A DNA stretch of 64,000 bases, from assembly GCA_019637175.1 (NCBI GenBank), contig JAHBWD010000022.1, forward strand, positions 1 through 64,000, in the 5' to 3' direction. The stretch is from Labilithrix sp. GTDB lineage: Bacteria; Myxococcota_A; Polyangia; Polyangiales; Polyangiaceae. Shown piece by piece: positions 46,401 to 54,210 of this stretch (within the stretch, counting starts at the first letter, position 1; the number at the start of each line of letters is the position of its first letter). The notes under the pieces were generated by a model that was not told where the DNA came from, made no database searches, and worked only from the letters and a program-made list of their open reading frames with translations. The translations under genes were made by a program, and so were the position numbers.

Positions 46401-47999
46401 GAAGAAGCGCAGGCGCTGCTCTCGTCGTCGCTCGCCGACGGCGCCGACGACGTCGTCTCCGAGAAGAAGAAGGACAGCAGCGCACGCGGCGATCTCGGCC
46501 TCTCGGGGATCGGCGAAGGCGGCGGCGGGCTCGGGCGACTCGGCGGGGCGAGCGGGCACGCGGCCAACCGAGGTCCCGCGCCCGAGCCCAGGTCCGCGCC
46601 CGCGGCGACGATGGCGCCTGGACAGCAGGCGGCCCCGCCGCCCCCGGCCAAGGCCGCGATCCCGCGCACGCCGCCGGCGGATTCACTCAATCCTTTCGCG
46701 GGCAACGACGAGGACGTTCGTCGCCGCGCGCAGCGGCGCTTCGGCGGCGGTCAGTTCATGAAGAAGATCTTCGTGCGGCGCGCGTCGATCCACACCGATC
46801 CGACGCCGGCCGTGTCGGCCGACAAGGTCGCCGCCGCGCGCCTCGCGGTGCAGTCGGCGCCCGACGAGCGCGGCAAGCACAAGGAGCTCGCGAAGCTCTT
46901 GGCCCTCGGCGGCCAGCTCGACGAGCTCGGCGAGACGCTCGAGAAGTGGTCGCTCCGCGATCCGCTCGACGCGGACGTCATCGTGGGCCGCGCCGATCTG
47001 GCCGCGCGTCGCGGCGACCGCGAAGCCGCGCTCCGGATCCTCGGCGGCGCGCTCGCGGCGAGCGCGATGTCGCGCGACGACGCCTTCGTGCTCGCGACCA
47101 CCGTGGGCCGGAGCTACGAACGGCTCGGTCGGCCCGAGGCCTGCGCGTTCCAGGTGACGGCGGCGGAGCTGAAGCCCACCGACGTCGACACGGTCGCGCG
47201 CGCCGTCGCGTGCGAGAAGCGCCAGGGCCGCGCGCGTTCGGCCGAGCGCTGGCTCTCGGGCATGAAGGAGGCGCAGCGGGGCGCCGTCTCCAGCGCGCTC
47301 GCGAAGATCGATCCGAACAAGCCCGAGAACGCGACCGGTGACGTCGTCGTCAACGCGACCTGGGAAGGCGGCGCCGATCTCGACATCGCGCTGCTCGATC
47401 CCGCGGGCCGCCGCGCCGGCGTCGCGACGCGCATGAAGGGCGCGCGGATCGAGGGCGCGCAGGCGCGCGATCACGAGACGCTCGCGCTCGCGACCGGTGA
47501 AGCGGGATCGTTCGTGGTGGAGATCGTCCGCGCCTCGACGGGTGAAGGATCGCGCGACCTTCCCGCCTCGGGGAAGGTCACGATCCGCGCGTTCGGACAG
47601 ACGCAGACGGTGCCGTTCACGCTGACCGGCGCGCGAACGCAGGTCGCGCGCGTCGACGTGCGCTGGGAAGCGGAGCTCGTGCCCGTCGCCGACGACTTCG
47701 GCGTCGTCACGCCGCAACCCGAGCGCGTCTTCGATCGGAGCGCCGCCGCCGGTTCGCTCGCGCGCGTCTCCGTCGCGCATTGCGGCGCGAGCGGCCAGCT
47801 CGGCACGGGCCACGTCACGGTGACCTTCGCGCCTTCGGGGCGCGTCTCGGAGGTGATCGTCGACGATCCCGTCTTCGCGGGCACGGCCGCCGGGCGCTGC
47901 GTCACCGCGGCGTTCTTCGGCGCTTCGGTCGCGCCGTTCACGGGCTCGCCCGTGCGCGTCGGCAAGAGCTTCACCGTCAGCGCGCCCATCGCGCGCTGA
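43443..47999 (+). CDS. Anti-sigma / FecR / VIT / VWA transmembrane giant
   Basis: 1518 residues. In order: a zinc-finger anti-sigma domain (H28-x3-C32-x2-C35), a single membrane helix at about 120-142, a FecR-type domain (about 160-330, RARIELDDGSFVVLDRGTDV and TPAGWVNVLGTKLAV), a VIT domain (about 345-480, RTEIDEEFTNDTNDELEGIYRFPLP in two parts), a VWA domain from about 640 whose metal site reads DAGRS rather than DxSxS, a Gly/Pro-rich linker, TPR-like helices (about 1120-1280), and a C-terminal beta domain seen on many myxobacterial envelope proteins. It should hold the overlapping sigma factor in the cytoplasm while sensing proteins or load outside. Convergent with marR through a shared hairpin. 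Confidence 0.85.
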   Translation: MSGTTCVRFHEDIVGLLEGTAAEDLRDHVASCDFCRDARHDLESVVRRVAKAGDDFAYTGALAERLAAIVEEATREAESQERVSETRMRESATSVQPAPETPAKQAPVVAPAKPAKSRKAMWLLLAACASVGLSAFVGFQLADRQRSPELAATRAWHGKIAKISRSGADKSGGLAVATPSGKTELGEGAEIKAGMQLSTDGRTRARIELDDGSFVVLDRGTDVTVESAPRTLTVTEGAILADVAHVESAPGARIKTPAGWVNVLGTKLAVTSATDRMNVEVLRGEVEIGAPGAGGAPQRVSAGQEGVVAKDGRIDVAPANDLAQRVAFGEQLIATHNEDAEAAVSGLGELRARRPGKTDEKDHAVRLAKHAVKVRIAGNVARTEIDEEFTNDTNDELEGIYRFPLPHGAQIERLALEVDGKLVDGEFLDKAKAAAIWRGAIRNAAPQQPKPREEIVWVPGPWHDPAILEWARGGRFELKIFPIPKKGSRRVIIAYTETIAPASGMRRYVYPLPQGASSKLTIDTFSVDARVLGHDAKAGVHARGYELEKKTEGNAEQLRATMTAFTPSGDLAIEYGLDDRTTDAKAWAYSAPAAVAPVAPEAKDAKKDPKKEADTIGNAPFVAIALRPKLPRWTDTKPRDQVVVVDAGRSMFGERFARAKRLAVQMTQEMDRRDRLTVLACDVTCKAMPGGFVAPGAPAAHDVDAFLAGVTPDGASDLVGAVRAAASASGHDKGRDLRVVMISDGVATAGYRSSGRIAAEVGELMGEARAEVVTVPIGADADVTLLGEISRGGGGVVVPYQPGQRLEATALEVLNATYGSTLRDVELVLPQGARDVAPASLPPLRAGSETIVTARLDGDALKGDIVLRGKVGGDPFEAKYPIDVRATQDVGNAFVPRLFAAARIADRERDATDAQKSELIALSRRFSVPSRFTSLLVLESEAMFKAFGIERADHAAHWTGETTAQGYTVATTAETKSGAGKGGLDREEAQALLSSSLADGADDVVSEKKKDSSARGDLGLSGIGEGGGGLGRLGGASGHAANRGPAPEPRSAPAATMAPGQQAAPPPPAKAAIPRTPPADSLNPFAGNDEDVRRRAQRRFGGGQFMKKIFVRRASIHTDPTPAVSADKVAAARLAVQSAPDERGKHKELAKLLALGGQLDELGETLEKWSLRDPLDADVIVGRADLAARRGDREAALRILGGALAASAMSRDDAFVLATTVGRSYERLGRPEACAFQVTAAELKPTDVDTVARAVACEKRQGRARSAERWLSGMKEAQRGAVSSALAKIDPNKPENATGDVVVNATWEGGADLDIALLDPAGRRAGVATRMKGARIEGAQARDHETLALATGEAGSFVVEIVRASTGEGSRDLPASGKVTIRAFGQTQTVPFTLTGARTQVARVDVRWEAELVPVADDFGVVTPQPERVFDRSAAAGSLARVSVAHCGASGQLGTGHVTVTFAPSGRVSEVIVDDPVFAGTAAGRCVTAAFFGASVAPFTGSPVRVGKSFTVSAPIAR

Positions 48000-48018
48000 G
48001 CACGCTCGCTCAGCGCGC
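47991..48018. terminator. Perfect 10-bp bidirectional terminator hairpin
   Basis: GCGCGCTGAG-CACGCTCG-CTCAGCGCGC: a 10-bp perfect stem and an 8-nt loop. Both convergent stops (TGA at 47997, and the minus-strand TGA at 48010) lie in it. No T-tract, as is usual in very GC-rich genomes. Confidence 0.65.
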
Positions 48019-48441
48019 CTTCGGGTCGACGATCTTCGCGACCACTTCGAGCGCGTCGATGAGGCGCGCGCGATCGCCGCGCGGGACCTTGTCGAGCAGC
48101 GAGCCGAAGGCCTGCGTCGCGCCCGAGCCGACCGACTGCGCCGCGCGACGGCCCCGCGGCGTCAGGCGCACGTCCGTCTGGCGCCCGTCGTCGGAGCCCT
48201 TCTGGCGCGCGATGAGGCCCGAGCGCTCGAGGCCGGAGAGGTTGCGGCTCGCCGTCGACGGATCGATGCCGAGCATCGTCGCCAGCGTCGACGTCGAGAC
48301 GGTGCTGCTCTCGGCGATGAGCTGCAACGTTTCGGCCTGCTGAGGAGTCACGTCGCCCGCGCGCGCGCGCTCACGCGCGATGCGGCCGAGACCACGAGCA
48401 ATAGCGGAGAGAGCGCGCGCGAACCGGTCCTGGTCGGCCAT
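48010..48441 (-). CDS. MarR-family transcriptional regulator
   Basis: 143 residues. A winged helix-turn-helix with TPQQAETLQLIAES, STLATMLGIDPSTASRNLSGLE (recognition helix) and the wing LIARQKGSDDGRQTDVRLTPRG. It should bind operator DNA as a dimer and respond to a small molecule. No Cys for redox sensing. It is divergent from the fatty-acid hydroxylase gene with a 381-bp gap and probably controls itself and perhaps that gene. A TAGAGT hexamer lies 15 nt before the ATG with TTGACG 15 bp further up. Confidence 0.9.
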   Translation of the reverse strand: MADQDRFARALSAIARGLGRIARERARAGDVTPQQAETLQLIAESSTVSTSTLATMLGIDPSTASRNLSGLERSGLIARQKGSDDGRQTDVRLTPRGRRAAQSVGSGATQAFGSLLDKVPRGDRARLIDALEVVAKIVDPKAR

Positions 48442-48822
48442 GGGGAGAGCCCCTGTACTCTACAACTCTTGCTGCCGCGTCAAGCGTCGATTGCACGTCG
48501 CTCTCCAAGACGGCGGAATTCGCGATGTTGCAGCACGCGGCTTTCGACGTGTCGATCGCGTTTCACGCGCTTCGCGGTGCGCACGCTCGTGCGCAGGGCG
48601 AACGAGACGAGGCGCCACGCGCGCCGAGAGGCGCGCAGAAGAACGCATTCATCGGTGATTGGCATGGGAAAATCGGCGTCACGGGGTTGCACGTCGGGGG
48701 TTCTCGGCCTAGCGTGTCGCCGAGACTTCGGTCTCGCAGTCACTCGGTGCCTGCCGCCGACGGAGCCGAACCAAGTGAACGAAGCCATCCCGCCGCGAGC
48801 AAAACGTCCGGAGACCTGCCGG
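48442..48822. other. Intergenic region between marR and the hydroxylase
   Basis: 381 bp with no convincing gene. On the minus strand TTGACG (48483-48478) and TAGAGT (48462-48457) form a possible marR promoter with a short 15-bp spacer. AGAGTTGTAGAGT, a direct repeat of AGAGT, lies over that -10 and could be part of a MarR site. A plus-strand promoter candidate is at 48687. Confidence 0.45.
48687..48715 (+). promoter_or_regulatory. Sigma70-like promoter TTGCAC-17-TAGCGT
   Basis: TTGCAC and TAGCGT are 17 bp apart, about 108 nt upstream of ATG 48823, giving the hydroxylase gene a leader of about 100 nt. Confidence 0.4.
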
Positions 48823-49452
48823 ATGTTCGAAAACGATCTGCTCGAGCGGTTCTCGCGGATTCATCCCACGCTGCCGTTCGTCGCCTGGCTCCCCGTGGTC
48901 GCATGGATGTTCCACCGCGCGGTGAAGCGAGGCGAGCTCGGCGTGCTCGGCATCGCGGGGATGTTCGTGATCGGGCTCCTCTGCTGGACGCTCACCGAGT
49001 ACGTCCTCCACCGCTTCGTGTTCCACTACTTCGAGAACGATCCGAAGCGTGAGCGGATCCACTTCCTGCTCCACGGCGTCCACCACGACTATCCGACGGA
49101 CAAGGATCGTCTGGTGATGCCGCTCCTCATGAGCCAGCCCGTCGGCTGGGCCATCTGCATCGGGCTCCATCTCTTGCTGGGCGGCAAGCTCGCCGAGCCG
49201 GCGTTCGCGGGCTTCGCGATCGGCTACCTGACGTACGACGGCACGCACTACGCGCTCCACAAGTTCAAGCAGACGTCGCGCATCGGCAAGTGGATGAAGC
49301 GGCATCACATGCGGCATCACCACATGGACCACGACGGCGGATTCGGCGTCTCGTCGCCGCTCTGGGACTTCGTGTTTCGCACGATGCCGACGGTGAAGAA
49401 GCCCGTCGGCAAGTCGAGCGCCGAGCTCCGCGACTCGGCCGCTAGCGGCTGA
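48823..49452 (+). CDS. Fatty-acid hydroxylase / sterol-desaturase family membrane enzyme
   Basis: 209 residues with four hydrophobic segments. The di-iron histidine clusters are present: HRFVFH, HGVHHDYP, HYALHK and HHMRHHHMDH. These enzymes hydroxylate fatty acyl chains or sterol/carotenoid substrates with O2; 2-hydroxylation of fatty acids or sphingolipids is plausible in myxobacteria, which are rich in them. ATG 48823 has CCGGAG 7-8 nt upstream. It overlaps the 3-prime end of a small minus-strand gene by 11 nt. A neighbouring MarR gene may control it. Confidence 0.88.
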   Translation: MFENDLLERFSRIHPTLPFVAWLPVVAWMFHRAVKRGELGVLGIAGMFVIGLLCWTLTEYVLHRFVFHYFENDPKRERIHFLLHGVHHDYPTDKDRLVMPLLMSQPVGWAICIGLHLLLGGKLAEPAFAGFAIGYLTYDGTHYALHKFKQTSRIGKWMKRHHMRHHHMDHDGGFGVSSPLWDFVFRTMPTVKKPVGKSSAELRDSAASG

Positions 49453-49459
49453 GGCCGAG
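49434..49459. terminator. Inverted repeat across overlapping convergent stops
   Basis: CTCGGCC (49434-49440) and GGCCGAG (49453-49459) form a 7-bp stem with a 12-nt loop. The palindrome GCCGCTAGCGGC lies inside. Both stop codons are in the loop. No T-tract. Confidence 0.4.
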
Positions 49460-49609
49460 CGGCACCGGCATCGGAACGCGCGCGACGGAGATCGACATCA
49501 CTCGTCCGTTCAGCGCGGCGCCCGCGTGGGCACCGACGAGGAACGCGGCTGCCGTACCCAGCAGCGCGAGAGCGATCACGGCGGACTTGGTTGCCACTCT
49601 GCTTCGCAT
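49442..49609 (-). CDS. Small exported or membrane protein
   Basis: 55 residues. MRSRVATKSAVIALALLGTAAAF is a signal-like or single transmembrane segment; the rest is short (ALNGRVMSISVARVPMP). ATG 49609 has GGAGG 8 nt upstream, better than the ATG 33 nt further up. No family is recognised. Real translation is suggested by the ribosome site. Confidence 0.5.
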   Translation of the reverse strand: MRSRVATKSAVIALALLGTAAAFLVGAHAGAALNGRVMSISVARVPMPVPLGLSR

Positions 49610-49977
49610 CGCAAAACCTCCGAGGTCGAGGTCGCTGCGCACCGTGCGGCGCGCAGCCGAATCAGACGAAAGCGAAGCTTGCGTGAGGCGATCGAGCCGT
49701 TCCCCAACGGCTCACCTTGCTTACTCTAGCTGGGATTTCCGAGCCCGATACGGGGGAAATGCCGCATGCGGGAGGTTCTGTCGGCGGTGGAATGTTCCAG
49801 ACGCCGAGAATGACGCGCGTATGGACGTTGCGGAATGCCATACTACCTGCCCACACCGTTCCGTGCATGACCCTACGGCGGTGCTAGGGTAGAAGGTCGG
49901 TGAGGGCGCGCCTTCGTGCCCGGGTGGAGACGAGTCCCTCCTCTCTCAATGTTGTTAGTCTTCGAGGCACCACGGCG
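49610..49977. other. Intergenic region upstream of the kinase/AAA gene
   Basis: 368 bp with comparatively AT-rich patches and no convincing gene. The GTG at 49900 opens the kinase frame, but the 26 codons to 49978 have low third-position GC (GTT, AGT, AAT, CTT), unlike the gene itself, so this is judged a leader. Confidence 0.55.
49885..49890 (+). promoter_or_regulatory. Extended -10 TGC-TAGGGT for the kinase/AAA gene
   Basis: TAGGGT with TGC before it would start a transcript near 49897, giving about 80 nt of leader to ATG 49978. Confidence 0.45.
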
Positions 49978-52900
49978 ATGACGCAGGGGCAGAAGGCACC
50001 CAAGAGCGCGGACGACGCGAAGAAGTCCGAGATCGGAACGATCCTCGCCAACCGCTACGAGGTTCTGCGCGAGCTCGGTCGCGGCGGCATGGGCGTCGTG
50101 TACCTGTGCAAGGACCTCGTCACGCACGAACGCATCGCGCTGAAGCGCCTGCGGCCTCCGGACGAAGCGAAGGCGACGCGCGCCGAGGAGAGCTGGTGGT
50201 TCCAGCAAGAGGCGCGCGCGGTCGCGGCGCTCGATCACCCGGCGATCGTGCGCGCGCGCGACTTCGGAACGCTGCACGACGGATCGCCCTATCTCGTGAT
50301 GGACGCTCTGCCAGGGCGGAGCGTGCACGAGTGGATGCACACGACGACGATGCCGTGGTCGGTGATCTGGGCGCTCGTCGATCAGACGCTCGCGGGCCTC
50401 GGGCACGCGCACGCGCGCCACATCATCCACGGCGATCTCAAGCCGTCGAACGTGATGCTCGATCTCGCGTCGACGGGCCGCGGTCCGCGCGCGTACATCC
50501 TCGACCTGGGGCTCGCGTGGCTTCGTGAGTCACGGCACGACTCGCGTCTCGACGGCGCGCCCGAGCCCGAGCTCGCCGTGCACTCCGGCGCGGGAACCGT
50601 CGGCTGGGTCGCGCCCGAGCAGATTCGAAAGCAAGCGACGCTCGTCGGCCCCGCGACCGATCTCTATGCGCTCGGGTGCATCCTCTATCGCATCCTGACC
50701 GGCAAGGAGGTCTTCGAAGGCACCGCGCAGGAGGTGCTCCGCGCGCACAAGCGAACGCCGGTGCCGCCGCCCGCGCTGCCCGAGGGCGTGCCGCCGCAAG
50801 CCGGCCACTTCATCCAGCGCCTCCTCGCGAAGAAGCCGTGGCACCGCTTCGATCTCGCCGCCGATGCGCGTCGCGTCTGGGCGCAGCTCCGCCCGCGTCA
50901 CGCGCCGACGCTCGAGGAGACGATGGCGAGCGCGCCGATTCCGCCGCCCGAGCCGTCGAGCACGCCGGAGATGGGACGCGCGGTCGCCGCCGCGCGCGCG
51001 CTCGCGCCCGGTCTGCTGTCGCTCCGTCCGTCGCCGATGGTCGCGCGCGAGGCCGAGCGGCAGGAGCTGATGGACATCGTCCTGTCGGTCTGCGCGGGGC
51101 AGGCGCCCCAGCACCGCATGATGGCCCTCATCGGCGAAGCGGGCGTGGGCAAGAGCCGCCTCGCCGAGTGGATGTGCGAGCAGATCCACGAGCGCGGCCT
51201 CATGTGGCCGCTGCGCGCGCGCTACGGGCGCACGCCTTCGCCGCTCGACGGCCTCACCGGCGCGGTCAACTCGTTTTACGGTCTGCAAGGCGCCGATCGC
51301 GAGACGGTCGAGCAGACGCTGCTCGATCGCTGGGAGGTCGACAAGGGCGACAGCGAAGAGCTGTCGTGGGTCGCGGCGAGCGCGGAGTGGCTCCGGCCGA
51401 CGCCGCCCGGCACGGTGCCGCCCGCGGGCCCGACGGGCAAGCGCTTCGTCCTCGACACGCCGGAGCTTCGCTTCGCGGTCGCGCGGCGGATCCTCGAGCG
51501 CATCGGCGCCGACCGCCCGGTGATGATCTGGTTCGACGATCTGCACCTCACGAGCGCGAACACGTTCGAGATGCTGACGCGCCTCAAGCGCGACAGCCCG
51601 AAGCTGCGCCTGCTCATCGTCGCGACCGCGCGGAGCGAGTCGCTCGAGACCGACCTCGACGCGGCGGTGCGCATGGAAGCCTTGCGCGCCGACTGGGGCG
51701 GGCGCGTGCTCGATCTCAAGCCGCTCGGCGCCGAAGAGACCGAGGTGCTCCTGCGCGCGACGCTGCCCCTCCAGGAATCCGCGGTGCACGCTGCGGTGGC
51801 GCAGAGCCGGGGAAATCCGCTCTTCGCGCTCCAGCTCCTCCACGCGTGGGCAGGCGGCGGCTACCTGACGCTCGAGGGCGGCAAGTACCGCGTGCCGGAA
51901 GAGGCCCTGCACGGGCGCGCGATCACGACCGCGGATCTGTGGGACGAGCGTCTGCGCGCCGTCCCGACGGATCTGCGCCTCGCGGCGTACGCCGCGGCGG
52001 CGCTCGGCGACGACGTGCGCGGCGCCGTCCTCAAGGCGCTCCTCGCGTCGCTCGGGATGGATCCGCGCGACGCGCTCGTCGCCCTCACGCGCGCGCAGAT
52101 CCTCCTCGCGTCGGGCAACGATCAGTTCCGCTGGCCGCACGCGCTGCTCCAGGAGCACTTGCTCGGCCGCCTCCACGAGCGCAACGACGCGCCGGCCATC
52201 TTCCGCCTCGCGGCGAACGCGCTCGCCAAGCACCCCGAGGTCGGCTCGCGGCGCATCATGAAGCACCGCGTGCGCAACCTGCTGCGCGCGGGCGACGACG
52301 ACGTCGCGGCCCGCCTCATGTTCAACTTCATCGAGGGCGCCTGGGCGCGCGGCCGCGATACGGCGGCGACGCTCAAGGACGTCGCGATGCTCGAGGGCCG
52401 CGTGACCGGCCACGCCGCCGCGGAGTACGCGTACTGGCGCGGCGAGGCCCTCAGGCACATCGGCAAGCTGGAAGAGGCGCGCGAGCAGGCGGAGACGGCG
52501 CGGCGCGCGTTCGAAGTCGCCGGCGACAAGATCAAGGAGGCCCACGCGCTCCGGCTGCTCGGTCACCTCGCGAGCGACGTCGGCGCGCCGGCGCAGGGCC
52601 GCCTCCAGGTCGCGCTCGCGATCTCGCGCTTCGAGGAGCTCAAGGACGATCGCGGTCTCGCGGCGGCGCTCGTCGTGCTCGGCGAGATCGACTACCTGCT
52701 CGGCGAGCACGCGCGCGCGCGCGAGGTGCTCCTCGAGGCGAGCCAGCGCTGCGACACGGCCGTCGACATGCTCGGCGGCGCGCAGTGCTTCATCCTGCTC
52801 GCGATGATCGAGACGGCGGTGGGCGGTTACCGTCGCGCGCGCGATCTGCTCATCCACGCGCGGCAGTCGTTCGACGCCATCGGCTATCGGCTCGGCATCG

Positions 52901-53523
52901 CGCAGTGTGACGTCGTGCTCGGGCACGCCGATCATCGGGCAGGGGAGATGGACGCGGCGCGCGCTCGCGCGCTCTCGGCGCGCGCGGCCTTCCGCGAGCT
53001 CCTGAACCCGCGCGGCGAGGCCGCCTGCGAGCGCCTCCTCGCGCTCATCGCGATCGACACCGACGACTTCGCCGCCGGCGGCGCGCACGCCTCGGTCGCC
53101 GCCAAGATCTTCGAGCGCTTGCAGGATCCGTGGGGCGACCTCGAGGCGCGCCTGCTCCTCGCTCAGGTGGCGCTCGCCAAGCGCGATCCGCAGGCCAAGC
53201 AGCTCTGCATGGAGTGCGAGAAGATCGTCCTCGACGAGGCCGAGCCCCGGCAGCACCGTCACCTGACCCTCGCCTGGCTCGCGCAGACGGAGGGTCGCTG
53301 GCAGGACGCGGGGACGGAGATCGAGCGGGCCCGGGCCGCCTTCGGCGACAAAGCTCGCTGCGGCGACCACACCCCGCAGCTGCTCCGGCGCTTCGTGACG
53401 ATGCCCTGGGAGGGACCCGCCGAGGGGAAGGTGGCCGCGTGGCTCGAGCTGGTCGACAACGCCAACCCCGACGAGTCGGTCTCGTCGCGCTGGCCGACCG
53501 CCGCCCGGGTCGACCGCACCTGA
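49978..53523 (+). CDS. Ser/Thr kinase with AAA-type ATPase and TPR array
   Basis: 1181 residues. A kinase domain (about 24-290) has GRGGMGVVYLC, K56 in ALKRL, the catalytic loop HGDLKPSN at 151 (Gly for the usual Arg) and DLG in place of DFG. An AAA/STAND ATPase follows with Walker A GEAGVGKS at 386 and Walker B MIWFDDLHL at about 515-523. The last 450 residues are TPR-like helices. The layout matches the PknK/adenylate-cyclase-associated kinases of myxobacteria and MalT-like STAND proteins. It lacks a membrane helix, so it is a cytosolic integrator. ATG 49978 is chosen by codon use. No effector-binding DNA domain. Confidence 0.85.
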   Translation: MTQGQKAPKSADDAKKSEIGTILANRYEVLRELGRGGMGVVYLCKDLVTHERIALKRLRPPDEAKATRAEESWWFQQEARAVAALDHPAIVRARDFGTLHDGSPYLVMDALPGRSVHEWMHTTTMPWSVIWALVDQTLAGLGHAHARHIIHGDLKPSNVMLDLASTGRGPRAYILDLGLAWLRESRHDSRLDGAPEPELAVHSGAGTVGWVAPEQIRKQATLVGPATDLYALGCILYRILTGKEVFEGTAQEVLRAHKRTPVPPPALPEGVPPQAGHFIQRLLAKKPWHRFDLAADARRVWAQLRPRHAPTLEETMASAPIPPPEPSSTPEMGRAVAAARALAPGLLSLRPSPMVAREAERQELMDIVLSVCAGQAPQHRMMALIGEAGVGKSRLAEWMCEQIHERGLMWPLRARYGRTPSPLDGLTGAVNSFYGLQGADRETVEQTLLDRWEVDKGDSEELSWVAASAEWLRPTPPGTVPPAGPTGKRFVLDTPELRFAVARRILERIGADRPVMIWFDDLHLTSANTFEMLTRLKRDSPKLRLLIVATARSESLETDLDAAVRMEALRADWGGRVLDLKPLGAEETEVLLRATLPLQESAVHAAVAQSRGNPLFALQLLHAWAGGGYLTLEGGKYRVPEEALHGRAITTADLWDERLRAVPTDLRLAAYAAAALGDDVRGAVLKALLASLGMDPRDALVALTRAQILLASGNDQFRWPHALLQEHLLGRLHERNDAPAIFRLAANALAKHPEVGSRRIMKHRVRNLLRAGDDDVAARLMFNFIEGAWARGRDTAATLKDVAMLEGRVTGHAAAEYAYWRGEALRHIGKLEEAREQAETARRAFEVAGDKIKEAHALRLLGHLASDVGAPAQGRLQVALAISRFEELKDDRGLAAALVVLGEIDYLLGEHARAREVLLEASQRCDTAVDMLGGAQCFILLAMIETAVGGYRRARDLLIHARQSFDAIGYRLGIAQCDVVLGHADHRAGEMDAARARALSARAAFRELLNPRGEAACERLLALIAIDTDDFAAGGAHASVAAKIFERLQDPWGDLEARLLLAQVALAKRDPQAKQLCMECEKIVLDEAEPRQHRHLTLAWLAQTEGRWQDAGTEIERARAAFGDKARCGDHTPQLLRRFVTMPWEGPAEGKVAAWLELVDNANPDESVSSRWPTAARVDRT

Positions 53524-53548
53524 GCGTGACGGAACCCGCCTGATTTGC

Positions 53549-53554
53549 TAGGGT
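53549..53554 (+). promoter_or_regulatory. Extended -10 TTGC-TAGGGT, leaderless
   Basis: TAGGGT ends 6 nt before ATG 53561. TGACGG 16 bp upstream (53527) is a weak -35. Confidence 0.5.
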
Positions 53555-53560
53555 CCGCGC

Positions 53561-53704
53561 ATGTCTACCCCGCAGGATTCCCCGCGTCGCAGGAAGCAGA
53601 AGGCCCGTCGTACGAAGCAGCTCGCCGAGTGGCGCCTGAAGAAGGCGACCAAGGCGGCGGCGCCGAGTGACGAGAAGAAGACAGAGAAGAAGAAGACCAA
53701 GTAA
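53561..53704 (+). CDS. Small very basic 47-residue protein
   Basis: A 47-codon gene: starts MSTPQDSPRRRKQKARRTKQ, continues with a possible helix LAEWRLKKATKAA, and ends in a Lys/Glu-rich tail. About 40% of residues are Lys or Arg. Such proteins may bind RNA, ribosomes or DNA; no family is recognised. Codon use (GCG, AAG, CTC) is native and a leaderless-type promoter is placed exactly before the ATG, so it is likely real. The next gene starts 26 nt later. Confidence 0.6.
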   Translation: MSTPQDSPRRRKQKARRTKQLAEWRLKKATKAAAPSDEKKTEKKKTK

Positions 53705-53712
53705 ATCCGGGT

Positions 53713-53718
53713 TAGACT
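53713..53718 (+). promoter_or_regulatory. -10-like hexamer TAGACT
   Basis: TAGACT ends 12 nt before ATG 53731. Confidence 0.3.
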
Positions 53719-53730
53719 GGCCGGGCACCG

Positions 53731-54210
53731 ATGGAGACGTACGAGGTCACCCAGGCGCTGATGAGCGTCGGCACGGTCTATCACGTGCGGAAGCCTCGCA
53801 CCGACAAGGCCCTCTACACCGTGCGCGGCGAGCTGATGAGCACGACGCCGAAGTTTCACCTCGTCGAGGGCGACGACGGCAAGCGCCTCGGGGATCTCAG
53901 CGCGAACTTCATCAAGACGAAGTACGAGATCCACGGCGGAGGCAAGCTCCTCGGCACCCTCGTGTTCCCGGCCGTCGCGTTCAAGAAGACGCTCAGTCTC
54001 AGCGTCGGCGAAGACGAGTTCGAAGCCGACGGCGGCGTCTTCAAAGGCGTCTTCCAGTGCAAGAAGGCGGATGGCTCGGTCGTCCTCGAGATCGCGAAGG
54101 AGCTCTCCATTCGCGACACGTTCCTCGTGAAGACGACCGAGAACATGCCGCTCGAGGTGGCGCTCCTCTCGGCGGTCGCGATCCACTCGCGGTTCTACGA
54201 GATGATCTAG
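53731..54210 (+). CDS. LURP-one-related / tubby C-terminal-like protein
   Basis: 159 residues, all beta-strand-like. YTVRGELMSTTPKFHLVEGDDGKRLGDL and KYEIHGGGKLLGTLVFP match the LOR/YxjI-type repeats of the scramblase/tubby superfamily. These proteins bind membranes or phosphoinositides in eukaryotes; the bacterial role is unknown. ATG 53731 has no Shine-Dalgarno. Its stop TAG and the stop of the convergent gene share two bases. Confidence 0.75.
   Translation: METYEVTQALMSVGTVYHVRKPRTDKALYTVRGELMSTTPKFHLVEGDDGKRLGDLSANFIKTKYEIHGGGKLLGTLVFPAVAFKKTLSLSVGEDEFEADGGVFKGVFQCKKADGSVVLEIAKELSIRDTFLVKTTENMPLEVALLSAVAIHSRFYEMI

Noticed and set aside
49900..49977. GTG 49900 as start of the kinase/AAA gene
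   Set aside because: The 26 codons have low third-position GC unlike the rest; ATG 49978 is preferred, although a hexamer lies just before the GTG.
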